From Carposina sasakii (lineage: Eukaryota > Arthropoda > Insecta > Lepidoptera > Carposinidae): a stretch of DNA of 64,000 bases. The notes beneath the pieces were generated by a model that saw only the letters and a program-made list of their open reading frames with translations, made no database searches and was not told where the DNA came from. The first letter of the stretch is position 1, and each line of letters starts with the position of its first letter. The stretch lies in assembly GCA_014607495.2 (NCBI GenBank), contig CP053149.1, positions 10,118,120 through 10,182,119 on the forward strand, in the 5' to 3' direction. This document shows positions 10,757 through 21,800 of the stretch, one piece after another. The translations under genes were made by a program, and so were the position numbers.

Positions 10757-12166
10757 AACATTTATATTTCATGGGTTAGTTAATAGAAATGTACTTAGTA
10801 CTTACCTACTTACTTATACGATTACTATGTACTTGCTTATATATGATAAAGTGAATAAAAGCATCTAGGTAGCTACAGATAAAATTTATACTGAATATAA
10901 ATGCCAAATACAGAGATACTTTAAACATATGTACTTAATAGGGACCCACTTATTTAGGTAGGTAGGTACAGGTAGTTCCTGTGCTGATGTGGGGTTCCAC
11001 TAGAATAGGTACTTATACCTATCTATCACCTGCATCTCCTTGCGTGTATGTCGTAAGAGTTGACTAAGAAACTCGGACAAGCTATACCACAGAGGTAAAC
11101 TCGCTCACTCACCAGTGCTTACGTACCTTTTAACAGCTTGAAAAAAACAATTCTTCGAAAGTTAACTAAGTAGGTACCTAATAAACAGAAGGCATCCTGT
11201 ACTAATCCGTAAGTGTTCAAAGTAAAAAAAATATCAACTGCGTATTTTGTTTGTATCAACTGCCCAAGCGAGCGAACTGTGCCTAATAATATTGAATTCA
11301 GCTCATTTGCGTGGACTAGGGTATTTTTAGCGATACCTACTCCCTCTACTTTGCCGGAGCGGCGGCGGCGGGCAGCTCGCCTACGTCAGTTACAAATTGT
11401 ATTGATCATATTTTGCTCTAGGTACGAGTAGGTACTTTTGCAAACTTTATGGATTCAGTTGCCTATAGTTACGAGTATACAGCTCGAGCTGCGCATATTC
11501 ATAGCACAGAAGCGTAGTTACACACATCTCTGGGGGAAAGGAGCCTTATTTATTATACTGCTAAATGCGGTTTAATGTAATGTGGCTTTTCATTGAGGGT
11601 TGATTTGCTGATAAAAATGGGACATGTACGAGTAGTATAGTATACAGTACCTAGGTACTAAAATTTGTTTTTTTGTTGCCACCCTTAACGAAGGTTAGGT
11701 AAGTACGTAGTCTATACATCAAATATAATATAACTTTTTTAAAACGAAAAGCCGACTTCCTCCCAAAACTCGAGCTTACTAAAGTAAAATTTTACTAAAG
11801 GGCAAATATATATTGCGTTGAGCCGTGTACGAAGTTTAGGAGGCATAATATTGTCAGATTTATATGCCAGCAAATGATTAAATAGGCCACATGACAAAAG
11901 AGAAAAAGGACTAGGCTTCGAAACTTTACGTCTGACAATATGATGACGATGATGATAATGATGACCTCCGACCGATTTCGGTCATGGCGACCACTTCTAT
12001 TCCTAGATATTACTAAGTTGGCGTTCATGCGCTCGGAGATGGCTTACCTACATTACCATAGCCAATCTTCGCCCTGAATGCCCGCGCACACATAGGACAG
12101 GTTAGTGCGCCATTATTGTAATTATAGATAATGGTAGCAGGAGGACGAGTCTTTAGTTCATCATGT
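10757..12166. other. No gene seen
   Basis: AT-rich spacer with GTAGGTA/TACCTA tracts (10790-11000) and a GC-rich patch at 11350-11385 (GGAGCGGCGGCGGCGGGC). AAAAGCCGACTTCC near 11746 belongs to a repeat also seen as GAAGTCGGTTAA at 34607 and 36071. Short frames here have no recognisable domain. Confidence 0.4.
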
Positions 12167-12660
12167 TTAGCGTTCAGCTTGACGCTGCTCCTCGAACTCG
12201 TGTACTTGCTTTATCACCGTCCTGCGGCACTCTGGTCGTTGTGCTGCCAAAACTTCCCATTTAGATGGATCTATATTGCATCTCTTCATATGTCTTTTCG
12301 GAACATCTTTGTATCTGAGGAGATGCCCGCCGCGTTTCCGCTTGCCTTCCTCCAGTTCAGAAAAGAAGATGCGCTTAGCCAATCTATCCTCCGCCATACG
12401 AGACACATGACCGCACCACCGAAGCTGCCGACGCATTGAGTAGGCCGCAATACTTCGGTATTACGCACTCGGTCGGACCATCTGATTCTCATGATGGATC
12501 AGAGGCACTTTAGGTGGAATCGATCCAGAGTGCGTAAGTGGCGACGGTACATGCACCACGCATCGGAGGAATATAACAGATTTGGCAGCACAACAGCCAC
12601 GTACACTCTTATTTAAGCAACATATAATTACACTCCTTCCTGCCCTGTTCCCAATCATTT
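12167..12660 (-). mobile_element. LINE fragment, C-terminal coding remains
   Basis: On the minus strand the region encodes the tail of a LINE polyprotein: [12 protein letters not shown], then [38 protein letters not shown]. This is the zinc-knuckle-free tail found after the reverse transcriptase of RTE/jockey-type elements. At least one frameshift separates the two blocks. 12630-12675 matches the GCACCGACCC tail seen near 63350. The reverse transcriptase itself is missing. Confidence 0.6.
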
Positions 12661-13297
12661 GGGGTCGGTGCAATATGTAGGTACTCTTCTTTCATTCAAG
12701 CTGTCATCTCGTTATTCTCATGACTACCTCTTCCTCTATAACCATCTTACTTCGGACACGGCTTAACGCAACATATAACTTCACGACTTAACACAATTAT
12801 CTTCATCTTCATAAGCCTATTGCAGTCCACTACTGAACGTAGGCCTCCCCCTGCCATAGGGGGATTTTGTTACTAAAAAGTTCCACTATCTGATTTTCGG
12901 CGGCTCTATCATCAGACCCTCGTTTCCTTTATATTATGTGTAGCTGACCAAAATTCTCTATAAAAATCTAAAAACGGACTACTCGTGCCTTTTATATTTG
13001 AGGATATCGTATGTATTTATGTATGTATGTATTTGTCGATTATCGTTTGAGCTAATATGTTATCGTATATACTTGTAAGTTCGCCCTAATGACAATTTTT
13101 TTTGTGTTACCTATTATTTTCGATTTTTTTTTCATATTCAGTTCGGTTTGATACGTCACCTGATGCGTGCGCTTTTTCTTTTCGCTTTTCTTTTCACGAG
13201 TTGTTTTTGTGTTTTAAATACTGATTACCGCGCGCGTGTGTGTGTGTGTATTTGTTTTATTGTGCAGTTTAGGTATTTATTGATTAACATTGAAAAA
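12661..13297. other. RTE tail and sequence upstream of a mariner-like gene
   Basis: 12813-12880 is an inverted RTE 3' tail (CCTATTGCAGTCCACTACTG). After it come a short GTATGTAT tract (13008-13035) and a (GT)n run (13236-13250), then the start codon of the split mariner-like transposase at 13298. I could not find terminal inverted repeats for that transposon. Confidence 0.4.
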
Positions 13298-13311
13298 ATG
13301 CCGCATCAGTA

Positions 13312-16300
13312 GGGGAGAGTTGGATATTACCGCGCGGTTGATAATTCCGCGCATCAGCATACGAGTATATCAAAAACCATCCACTAGTTTTGTGATACAG
13401 TGCATAAACATCGAAGCTCGACATGCCTACACCCTACCCCGCGCATCGCCGGTACTTTCCGGGCGACGATGGAGACATGTCTTTTTCCCGTCATTCCTTA
13501 TAAAATTTCATACAAACTTTTCATAAGAGGTAAGTGATACTGTGTTATTATAATACTTTGATACCATATATTTTTAAAGCTTATACAATGTAGAATTAAT
13601 GTTACTTATACGTATTTACATACTTTAAACTTTTCAATATTATTTGGAAGTTAAAAATTAAAATGACCAAGTTTGACAATATCGCGCAATAATCAACTAT
13701 GAAAAAAACATACATACAAATCAACATCATCATTCACAGCCCTGAGAAGTCCACTGTTGGACATAGGCCTCCCTCAACAACCTCCACTCAGACCGGTCGG
13801 AAGAAGCCTGCATCCAACCGACGCCCGCGACCTTGGCCAGGTCATCCGTCCACCTCGCGGGTGGCCTTCCCACGCTGCGCTTGCCGATACGTGGTATCCA
13901 CTCTAGAACTTTCCGACTCCATCGGCCATCAGTTCTTCGAGCTATGTGCCCTGCCCATTGCCACTTCAGCTTGCTGGACCGTTGAGCTATGTCGGTGATC
14001 TTTGTACGTCTGCGGATCTCCTCATTTCTGATTCGATCACGCAGAGAGATCCCAAGCATAGCTCTCTCCATCGCTCGCTGTGCGACCCCGAGCTTTTTTA
14101 TGAGGCACATAGTTAGAGACCACGTCTCGGCACCGTAGGTCATCACCGGCAGCACGCACTGGTTGACTACCTTCGTCTTTAAGGACTGGGGTATCTTGGA
14201 CACAAATAAGCTTCGTAGTTTCCCGAACGCTGCCCAGCCGAGTTGGATTCGCCGAGTTACCTCCTTCTCAAAGTTGGACTTACCTGTTTGACCGTCTGTC
14301 CCAGGTAAACATACTCGTCAACAACTTCAAGCACCGAGCTCCCAACCAGTACTGGAGTGGGCGGCACATGGACGTTCGACATGATCTTCGTCTTGTCCAT
14401 GTTTATCTTCAGGCCCACCTGTTGGGAGACTCGATTGAGGCCATCGAGCATTGTGCTTAGATCCTTCAGCGATTCTGCCATGACCACGATGTCGTCTGCG
14501 AACCGAAGGTGAGTGATGTATTCACCATTGATATTGATGCCGAGTCCTTTCCATTCGAGAAGCTTAAAGGCGTCTTCCATTGCATTGGTGAAGTTATAAC
14601 ATCTCCTTGTCTCACTCCCCTCTGCAATGAAATCGACTCAGTGCTCCGCTCCTGTGGCGTTGCTGTATAAACACTTCAGCACTTCAATATATCGATGGTC
14701 AATATGGCACCGCTGGAGATACTGCAGCACTGCCCATGTCTCGATCGAATCAAAGGCCTTTTCATAGTCCACGAACGCTAGGCATAGTGGCCGATTATAC
14801 TCTTCCGTTTTTTGTATAATCTGCCGTAGCGTGTGAATATGGTCTATGGTACTAAACCCTTTTCGGAAACCGGTTTGTTTGGGAGGCTGGAAGTCATCAA
14901 AGCTGCGAGCAAGACGATTCGTGATTACCCTTGAAAACAACTTGTAGTGATGGCTCAGAAGCGAGATGGGTTATAGTTAGCTATAGTTCTTCAGCAAGGC
15001 TTTATCGCCTTTTTTAAAGAACAGCACCACCACACATCTGGCGTTACGCCTTCGAGCAGGACGGAATTGAAGAGCCTCTGGAGGACCTTCAGTACCGGAG
15101 TTCCACCCGCTCTTAGAAGCTGTGATGTAATTCCATCGTCGCCCGGCGCTTTGTTGTTTTTGAGTTGTTTAAGGGCAGTCCTAATCTCGTACAGGCTGAT
15201 ATCCGGGATGTCTTCAGTATAGTGTCGGGTGAGCTTGGCTCTTTGCCTAATCTAACAAGTTTAGCGACCGAGGTATATAGCTGTCCATAGAACCTCTCAA
15301 TCTCCCTTAGCACCTCTGGTATGGTAGACGCTACACTGCCGTCCTCTGTCTTCAGCTTCGTCAACTGGCTCTGCCCAATAGATAATTCTCTTGCGAACAC
15401 TTTGGAGCCTTGGTTTCGCTCTATTGTCTCCTTAATGCAGCGAGTATTAAAGCTGTGGATGTCGTGTCGCAGACTTGGAGATACGTCTATTGAGCTGCCG
15501 ATATGCTTCAGCGTCATCAGAGGACTGCAGAGACATTGCGCGCCTTTCCGCCATGAGGTTGAGGGTATGATCAGTTAGTTTCTGGGGTCTATTTCTACGG
15601 TTAGTTCTGAAGAATTTAGACCCCCACCGTGTGGACAGTTTCTACCAGCCTGTTATTTATATCATCCACTGACATGCAATCCTCTAGGCAAGCAAAGCGG
15701 TTTGTCAGCTCGAGTTGAAAGCTCTCGGGGTTTTGAATGTGCACGGATGAGGGTCGGAGTGTAGACTTCACTAGTCGTGATCTCTCCCGTTTGACATTAA
15801 TATTCAATGTGCCTCGAACCATTCGGTGATCGCTACCGGTTTTCACCCTGTTGATCACTGAGACATCATTGAATATCCGTCTATCGGTGGTCAATATGAA
15901 GTCTATCTCGTTCCTCGTGTGCTTGTTGGGATGGAGCCAGGTCCATTTCCTATGAGGCGGCTTCTTGAAGAAGGAGTTCATCATAAAGAGTCCCTCCATC
16001 TCTAGAAAATCGGCCAGCCTCTGGCCCCTGGGGTTCCTGTCGCCGGATCCAAATTGTCCCACTTTCAACTCATTCTCACCCTGCTTGCCCAGTTTCGCAT
16101 CAACATAGTATAATTCAATTATATTTTCGTTTTAAATGGATAATCTGTGCCAAGGAATAAGAAGAAGTCATGGGATCTAGAAAATATGAACATTTCATTA
16201 AAATAATAATAAATAATTCAAGATTTTCTTACATAGGTATATCGTCATACTTTATATAGGCAGTGATCTAATTTTTCAAACTGGGTTTGGGTACCCTTGG

Positions 16301-16621
16301 GGTTTCCTTAACTTCTTGTAAAAATATTTGATTTGTACACATTTTTTATTATTTTTTTGTTTACTTACTCATTTATGTGGGTACTATTTCATCAAACCTA
16401 AGCACGGTATTATCGAACCAGTTTGACAATACCACGCTTCTAAAGGTTTTTGTAATTTTACAATAATTAACTTATATTTCAACTTTGGATTTTTTTGTCA
16501 TACGGTATGTGTACCTGAATAAATGTTCTACTAATTATAGCATTTTGTTTAATTTAACATCAAACGTTTTCCTAATTATGGACCCAAGTCCTTAGGGGCT
16601 CGTTAATATCCAACTCTCCCC
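13312..16621. mobile_element. 3.3 kb TIR element inserted at TA
   Basis: The ends are GGGGAGAGTTGGATATTA, inverted with respect to each other, and both are flanked by TA (13310-13311 and 16622-16623). Removing the element and one TA restores the reading frame of the transposase around it. Related words lie just inside: TTGACAATATCGCGC near 13673 and TTGACAATACCACGC near 16423, perhaps transposase binding sites. TA duplication points to Tc1/mariner/pogo. It has no transposase of its own; its interior holds an RTE LINE. Confidence 0.8.
13722..16080 (-). mobile_element. RTE-type LINE, degraded
   Basis: Read on the minus strand it encodes in order an endonuclease end (15616-16068: WTWLHPNKHTRNEIDFIL, GSDHRMVRG), a linker (15113-15517), reverse transcriptase blocks (14638-14940: KQTGFRKGFSTIDHI, LAFVDYEKAFDSI; 14257-14580: HLRFADDIVVMAE with the FADD catalytic box) and the tail (13730-14203: GAETWSLT, WAGHIARR, GRPPARWTDD). 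It ends in an ATGATG tail near 13722. The 5' part is missing and several frameshifts separate the blocks. It sits inside the TIR element 13312-16621. Related 3' ends are at 60728-61793. Confidence 0.8.
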
Positions 16622-17745
16622 TACACTTCGCGCGAATACCTAAACATGGTGTATTGCTATGGCAGAGCCGATGGAAATGCAGCATTGGCTCTTCGTGAGT
16701 ACGGCATCAGGCATCCTGAAGCACAGCAACCCACTGATTCTCGGGTGATTTTGAGGGCCGTCTACTGCATCCTGGAAAACCAGCCGATTGTCCCGGTTTC
16801 CCATGGCAGTGGCCAAGAAATTTCAGTTGCAGCTCAGGACGCTATTCTCGCCGTCATGAACGAGAATCCGGCGCTAGGGGTTCGGACAGCGGCTCAAGTG
16901 CTCCGCCAGCGGCATGGCCATCGCTCTCGACATGCCGTGTCCTACAGTACAGTGTGGAAGACCTTACGAAGGAGTAGACAGCGGCCCTACAAAATTCACA
17001 GGGTCCAAGCACTTGTGCCAGGTGAGGCGGGGCGGCGTGTGGCTTACTGAAGGTGGCTGCTGCAGCAAAGTGAGGCGAGCCCGGGTTTCGCTCAGAACAT
17101 CATCTTCACCGATGAGAGTACCTTCACTAACAATGGTATGTGGAATAGGAGAAACTCATTGGTGGAGCCACAGAAACACACAGGACGCTAGAAACAGGGC
17201 ACCAGGCAAGATGGAAGTGGAATGTGTGGGCCGGTATTTTTGGCAATCAAATCCTGGGCCCTGTTTTCTTGCCGCCTAGAATGACCGGGCTAACGTACCT
17301 CGAACTGCTCAACGGTTACATAACCGATTACGTGGACAACCTGCCACTAGCCCAGCTGCAGCGAACCTGGTTCCAGCAGGACGGCGCGCCGCCACACAGC
17401 ACACATGCTGCCCGGCGACAACTATCGGCTATGTTTGATGATCGGTGGATTGGTCGCTATGGCCCTCAACCGTGGCCCGCACGATCACCTGACTTAACCC
17501 CCTTAGACTTCTTTCCATGGGGGTACGTCAAAGACCGGGTGTTCGACCGACCTTGCACTAATGCAGAGGAAATGCACGTGTTCGACAAGCTAAAGTATCG
17601 AGCGGCCCATGAAGGTATTTTGGAGCTGGTGCACCAAAACACACTGCACAGGGCACGTGCGTGTCTTCAGGTGCAAAGTCGGCAGTTTGAGCAATATTTA
17701 ATACGTGTTGAGAGGCCTCTTCCCGACGACCCCGACAACAATTAG

Positions 17746-18636
17746 GTAAGTACCTGCCTCTCACATAACTATTTTGGTAGGTACCTAAGTTACCTAACTA
17801 CTATTAATCAGATCTTCCTTTATATTCCGTTAAATTTGTTGATAAATACTCGTACCTATCAGTTAGCTACTTTAGGAACTTACGTAAAAAATATTATTTT
17901 TAATTGTATCAGGCGTCACTATTCGGAAATTCAAATCTCTATTGAGGGGTCGCCTAAAAACTATTGTCCAAGTTTAATTTTTATTTCATGGGTTTCTTTA
18001 TCGTGTTAATTGTTTGTGGTGGCTGTAGGTTTTCTGTGGTCCTTGGTGTTTCGCTTCGCGAGTTAGGCAATGGTAAAATGAAGGCGATGCCGGTGGAAAA
18101 TGCAGTACCTACTTGCTACTAAGTATTCTGTTTGGAAGGTTTATGATAAGATAAGATGGCAGATAATTCGCATTTGTTATAATATTTCTCCCAGAGGATT
18201 TCGACTACTTCAACAAATAGGTTAGTAGGTAGGTTTTATGCACTGATGTTATTCTCCGTTTTACGTAACCTCGTACTACGTTACGGACGAAGTCGAGCGA
18301 TGTCAGCTTTACATTGCGCGCGACCAAATGTATTAAAAAAAATCCTGAAAAATTTATCTCATTTCTCAGCAATATTTTTTGTATAAACAAACTTCATTTG
18401 ATGTATAGAATACATACCTTTCGTAAACGGTTGCAACCAAAAACAGCCTGTATAGTTTCCATCGACCAATTGCAGTACTGTCCCTTAACACCTAACCGTT
18501 ATCTCTCCCCGTTCTTAACATAAATGGCTGAGAGAGAAAATGACAGGTAGGACTAATTTTACATTTAGGTTTAAGTGTGACGATCAGAATCAAAAGGTTT
18601 ATAAGTAAAAACATTACATAATTAAAATAATTTTAT
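17746..18636. other. No gene seen; repeat fragments
   Basis: 17905-17965 resembles the Penelope 3' end (AGGCGTCACTATTCGG). 18336-18440 is part of the ATACAGGGTG element. 18448-18500 is one unit of the 129-bp satellite seen at 35110-35800. 18500-18585 matches one end of the TIR element at 23285-23979. 18600-18636 is 3' untranslated sequence of RpL35 (minus). Confidence 0.45.
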
Positions 18637-18868
18637 TTAAGCCTTGACTGCATATACCCGAGGGGGAAATAGTGACTTCTTTCGGATCTCTTTTCTTGTC
18701 TTTAGTTTGGCTTCATGAGCGGTAAGAGCTTTACGCATAGCACGAGTTTTCTTAACCCGGAGATCCAAAGGCTTGTACTTCTTGTTTTTGTAGTGATTAC
18801 GTAAGTTTACCTTCATTTTTTGATGATATACAATATATACACGTGCAATGGCTTTACGAACAACACGT
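18637..18868 (-). CDS. RpL35: RpL35 coding exon 3
   Basis: It runs from a TTTTCAG acceptor (18869 upward on the plus strand reads CTGAAAA) to the TAA at 18637-18639. It encodes the last 76 residues or so, from the R of KIRVVRKA to AVKA. The split codon AT|A at its start joins exon 2 correctly. Confidence 0.93.
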
Positions 18869-21800
18869 CTGAAAATAACAAATGTTATTAATAAAATAAG
18901 CAAAATCCTATATTACTGGGTCCCCAGGGTCATTCACATTTAATGTGCGTTTGCCCAGCAAAAAGTATCACCTTTTCAAGAATTGAATGATGCAGATAAT
19001 TAGTGCCTTATATCGTGTAAATGTGCTCGAAATTTTATACTTGTGCATCTAATGGCTTCAGAGTTATGGTCTCTCAATCTTGGTGACGGGTGTCACATAA
19101 ATTTGTGACAGGCATTGAGCTAAAAGTTTTGTGATACGTGCAGCGGTTTAGTAGTAGCGGCTTGAATTTACACATATATAACTTCTGGCTGGCACTTCTG
19201 AAACTCAATAATGGGACCGTTCTCGAATATGGTTCCTCTGCTAACATTTAGTGACGCAATTTGTGACGTTAGAGTATTTCGATATATTATTTCATTAAAA
19301 GTATTTCTAGTGCACAACGTTTTCGCTTTACGCATTAAAATTGATTGTGTTATTATTATATTTTTAAACTCAGGATTTGCTTTCATTTAACATCCTACTT
19401 TTTTGGCTGTAAATTCCGTAATATACATTTGTATATACCTATACGTATATATATTTTTACTAGAAAATGTAGTCTGTCACCCGGACCATAGTAAAAAATC
19501 GATTTACACCTCATTTAGAATTATATTATAATAATAATAGAATGTAAAAAAAATACTACAAGGACCTTAAAGCTACTGTTAATCAAGCATTGCATCATGA
19601 AAAGTCAGCATATTTTAAATTTAACATAAATAATCAAATTAATCGTCCCAAACAATTATGGAAAAATATTAAAAATACACTGCTACCTAAAACTAATACA
19701 GAACTCCCATCTCATTTACAGGATCCCGATATCATTAATAACCATTTCATGAACATTCCAAATATAGCTTCTATAACAATTTCACAACTAACCTTTTTTG
19801 AATATCACCAATATAGTGAAGCGAAATTTAAATTAGAACCAGTTGGCATAGATGCTATTACTAAGATAATCCGAACATTAAAATCTAACGCTTTGGGTAG
19901 TGACTCAATTAGTTTGGATATGCTTCTTATGACTTTCCCTCACTCATTGGAAACTATTCAAAAGATAATAAATCTGTCCATTAGCTCTTCTACATTCCCA
20001 AAAGCTTGGAAATTAGCAATAGTTCGTCCCCTGCCTAAAACCTCTAATCCCGCAAATCTGAGGGATTTACGGCCCATTAGTATACTACCGTGTATGTCCA
20101 AAATATTAGATAAAGTGGTGTGCTTCCAGTTAACGGATTATCTTGAGAAACATCATATATTACCTGATGCACAATCTGGCTTCAGAAAAAGACGTAGCAC
20201 AGTCACAGCCCTTCTGGATGTGACCGATAACATCCTCGTTGCACAAGATAGCGGCATGTGCACGTTTTTGGTTCTCCTTGACTTTTCTAGAGCGTTCGAC
20301 TCCATCAATGTTGATTTGCTTATTTCTAAACTTGCATATTATGGCTTCGACGCTGCTGCCCGAAGATGGTTTGCTAGCTACCTCTATGACCGATCACAGT
20401 GTGTTAAGGTAACGACCAATAATGGTCCATCTAAACTATCTAACACAGTGGCTGTAAACAGAGGTGTTCCTCAGGGCTCTATCTTGGGACCGGTACTATT
20501 CATCTTATATACTGCAGATATACAATATCAGATAAAGAACTGCAAATTTCACGTATCATTCAAGTATACATCTCTTGTAAACCATGTGATATTGCAAGTG
20601 CTACGGAGAAACTGAACGCAGATCTCGCGCGTATTCCCCATTGGTCGAAAAGTAATGGCCTTCTGCTCAACCCTGACAAGACAAAGTATATGGTCCTTGG
20701 CAGCCCAAATCAACTAGCAACCATCGGTGCAGGTCTACCTGTTACGCTCATGGATAGACCCATCGAACGTGTCTATAAAGCTCGTAACCTGGGTTTGCAA
20801 ATGGACTGTGACCTGCGTTTTGAGGAGCATATAACAAGTCAAGTGGGAATATGCTTTTATAAGCTAAAAGTGTTGTACAGAATGAGGCCCTACCTCTCTG
20901 AACAGTTGAGAATTCAACTTGTGGAATCCCTAGTCCTATCCAATTTAAATTACACAGATGTAGTGTTTGGTCCTCGTCTGCTACAAAAAACGTCTCGGCT
21001 GGTGCAGCGTGTACAAAATGCATGTGCCCGCTTTTGCTTTGACATTCCGAGGAGGAGTCACGTTTCGCCTTTCTTAAATAAGCACTGTTTACTCAAGATG
21101 GCACACAGACGTAAACTGCATTTGGCCTGTCTTCTTTTTGGCGTCCTGAAGCACGCTGCTCCAATATACTTGTCTGGGAAGCTTGGTGAAGTGTCCAGTT
21201 TGAGATCTTGCGATCGCCGACAATGTTCGTTGCAGCTTTCAACACAACGGCATAGAACGATAGCCTTTAAAGGAAGTTTCCGATACGCTGCAACGAAATG
21301 TTGGAATAATATCCCGCCGCCGATTAGGAACCTTAAGAGTATCTCGAGTTTTAAGGCAAGGCTTAAGAAATACCTGCTAAACTGGCAAAAGGAGCAAGAA
21401 GATCTGAGACATGACACTAGTGCAATATAGACGTGTATGTGTATATACTATATAGAATATTATATCTATGAGTTAGTGTTTTCTGTATTAAATGTATTTT
21501 ATGTTTAGTATTATAATATAAAACATTAATATATGTAGTGTATTTTTTAATTTATTAAGTATATTATATTTGTGTATTTATTTGTAATCTGTGTTATTTG
21601 TGTCCACTTTTATTTAATTTTATTATTTTGGTTGGGATGTCAGTGGTCTCAGCAGAATATCAGCGCAGGATCCTGCATATGCTGAGCTGAGGCCATTTCA
21701 CAACATTTAAATGTTTTCATAATATATTTTTTACTGTTTTAATTTTAAATATTAGTGACTAGTGGACGCCCGCGACTTCGTCCGCGTGGACTGCAGAAAA

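Larger units (their letters stand above)
13298..17745 (+). pseudogene. Mariner-like transposase (DUF4817 type), interrupted
   Basis: The frame starts at the ATG of 13298, is broken after four codons by a 3.3 kb element, and resumes in frame at 16622. The N-terminal helix-turn-helix region (YCYGRADGNAALALREYG from 16649) resembles insect mariner-like proteins annotated with DUF4817. The catalytic region follows with FTDES, WFQQDGAPPH and SPDLTPLDFFPWGY, giving the three acidic residues of the Tc1/mariner type. A TGA stop at 17048, a TAG near 17189 and a frameshift just after it break the gene further, so it is dead. The last block is open from 17224 to the TAG at 17743-17745. Confidence 0.75.

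Noticed and set aside
12131..12439. A 102-codon plus-strand ORF
   Set aside because: It is antisense to recognisable LINE coding sequence on the minus strand.
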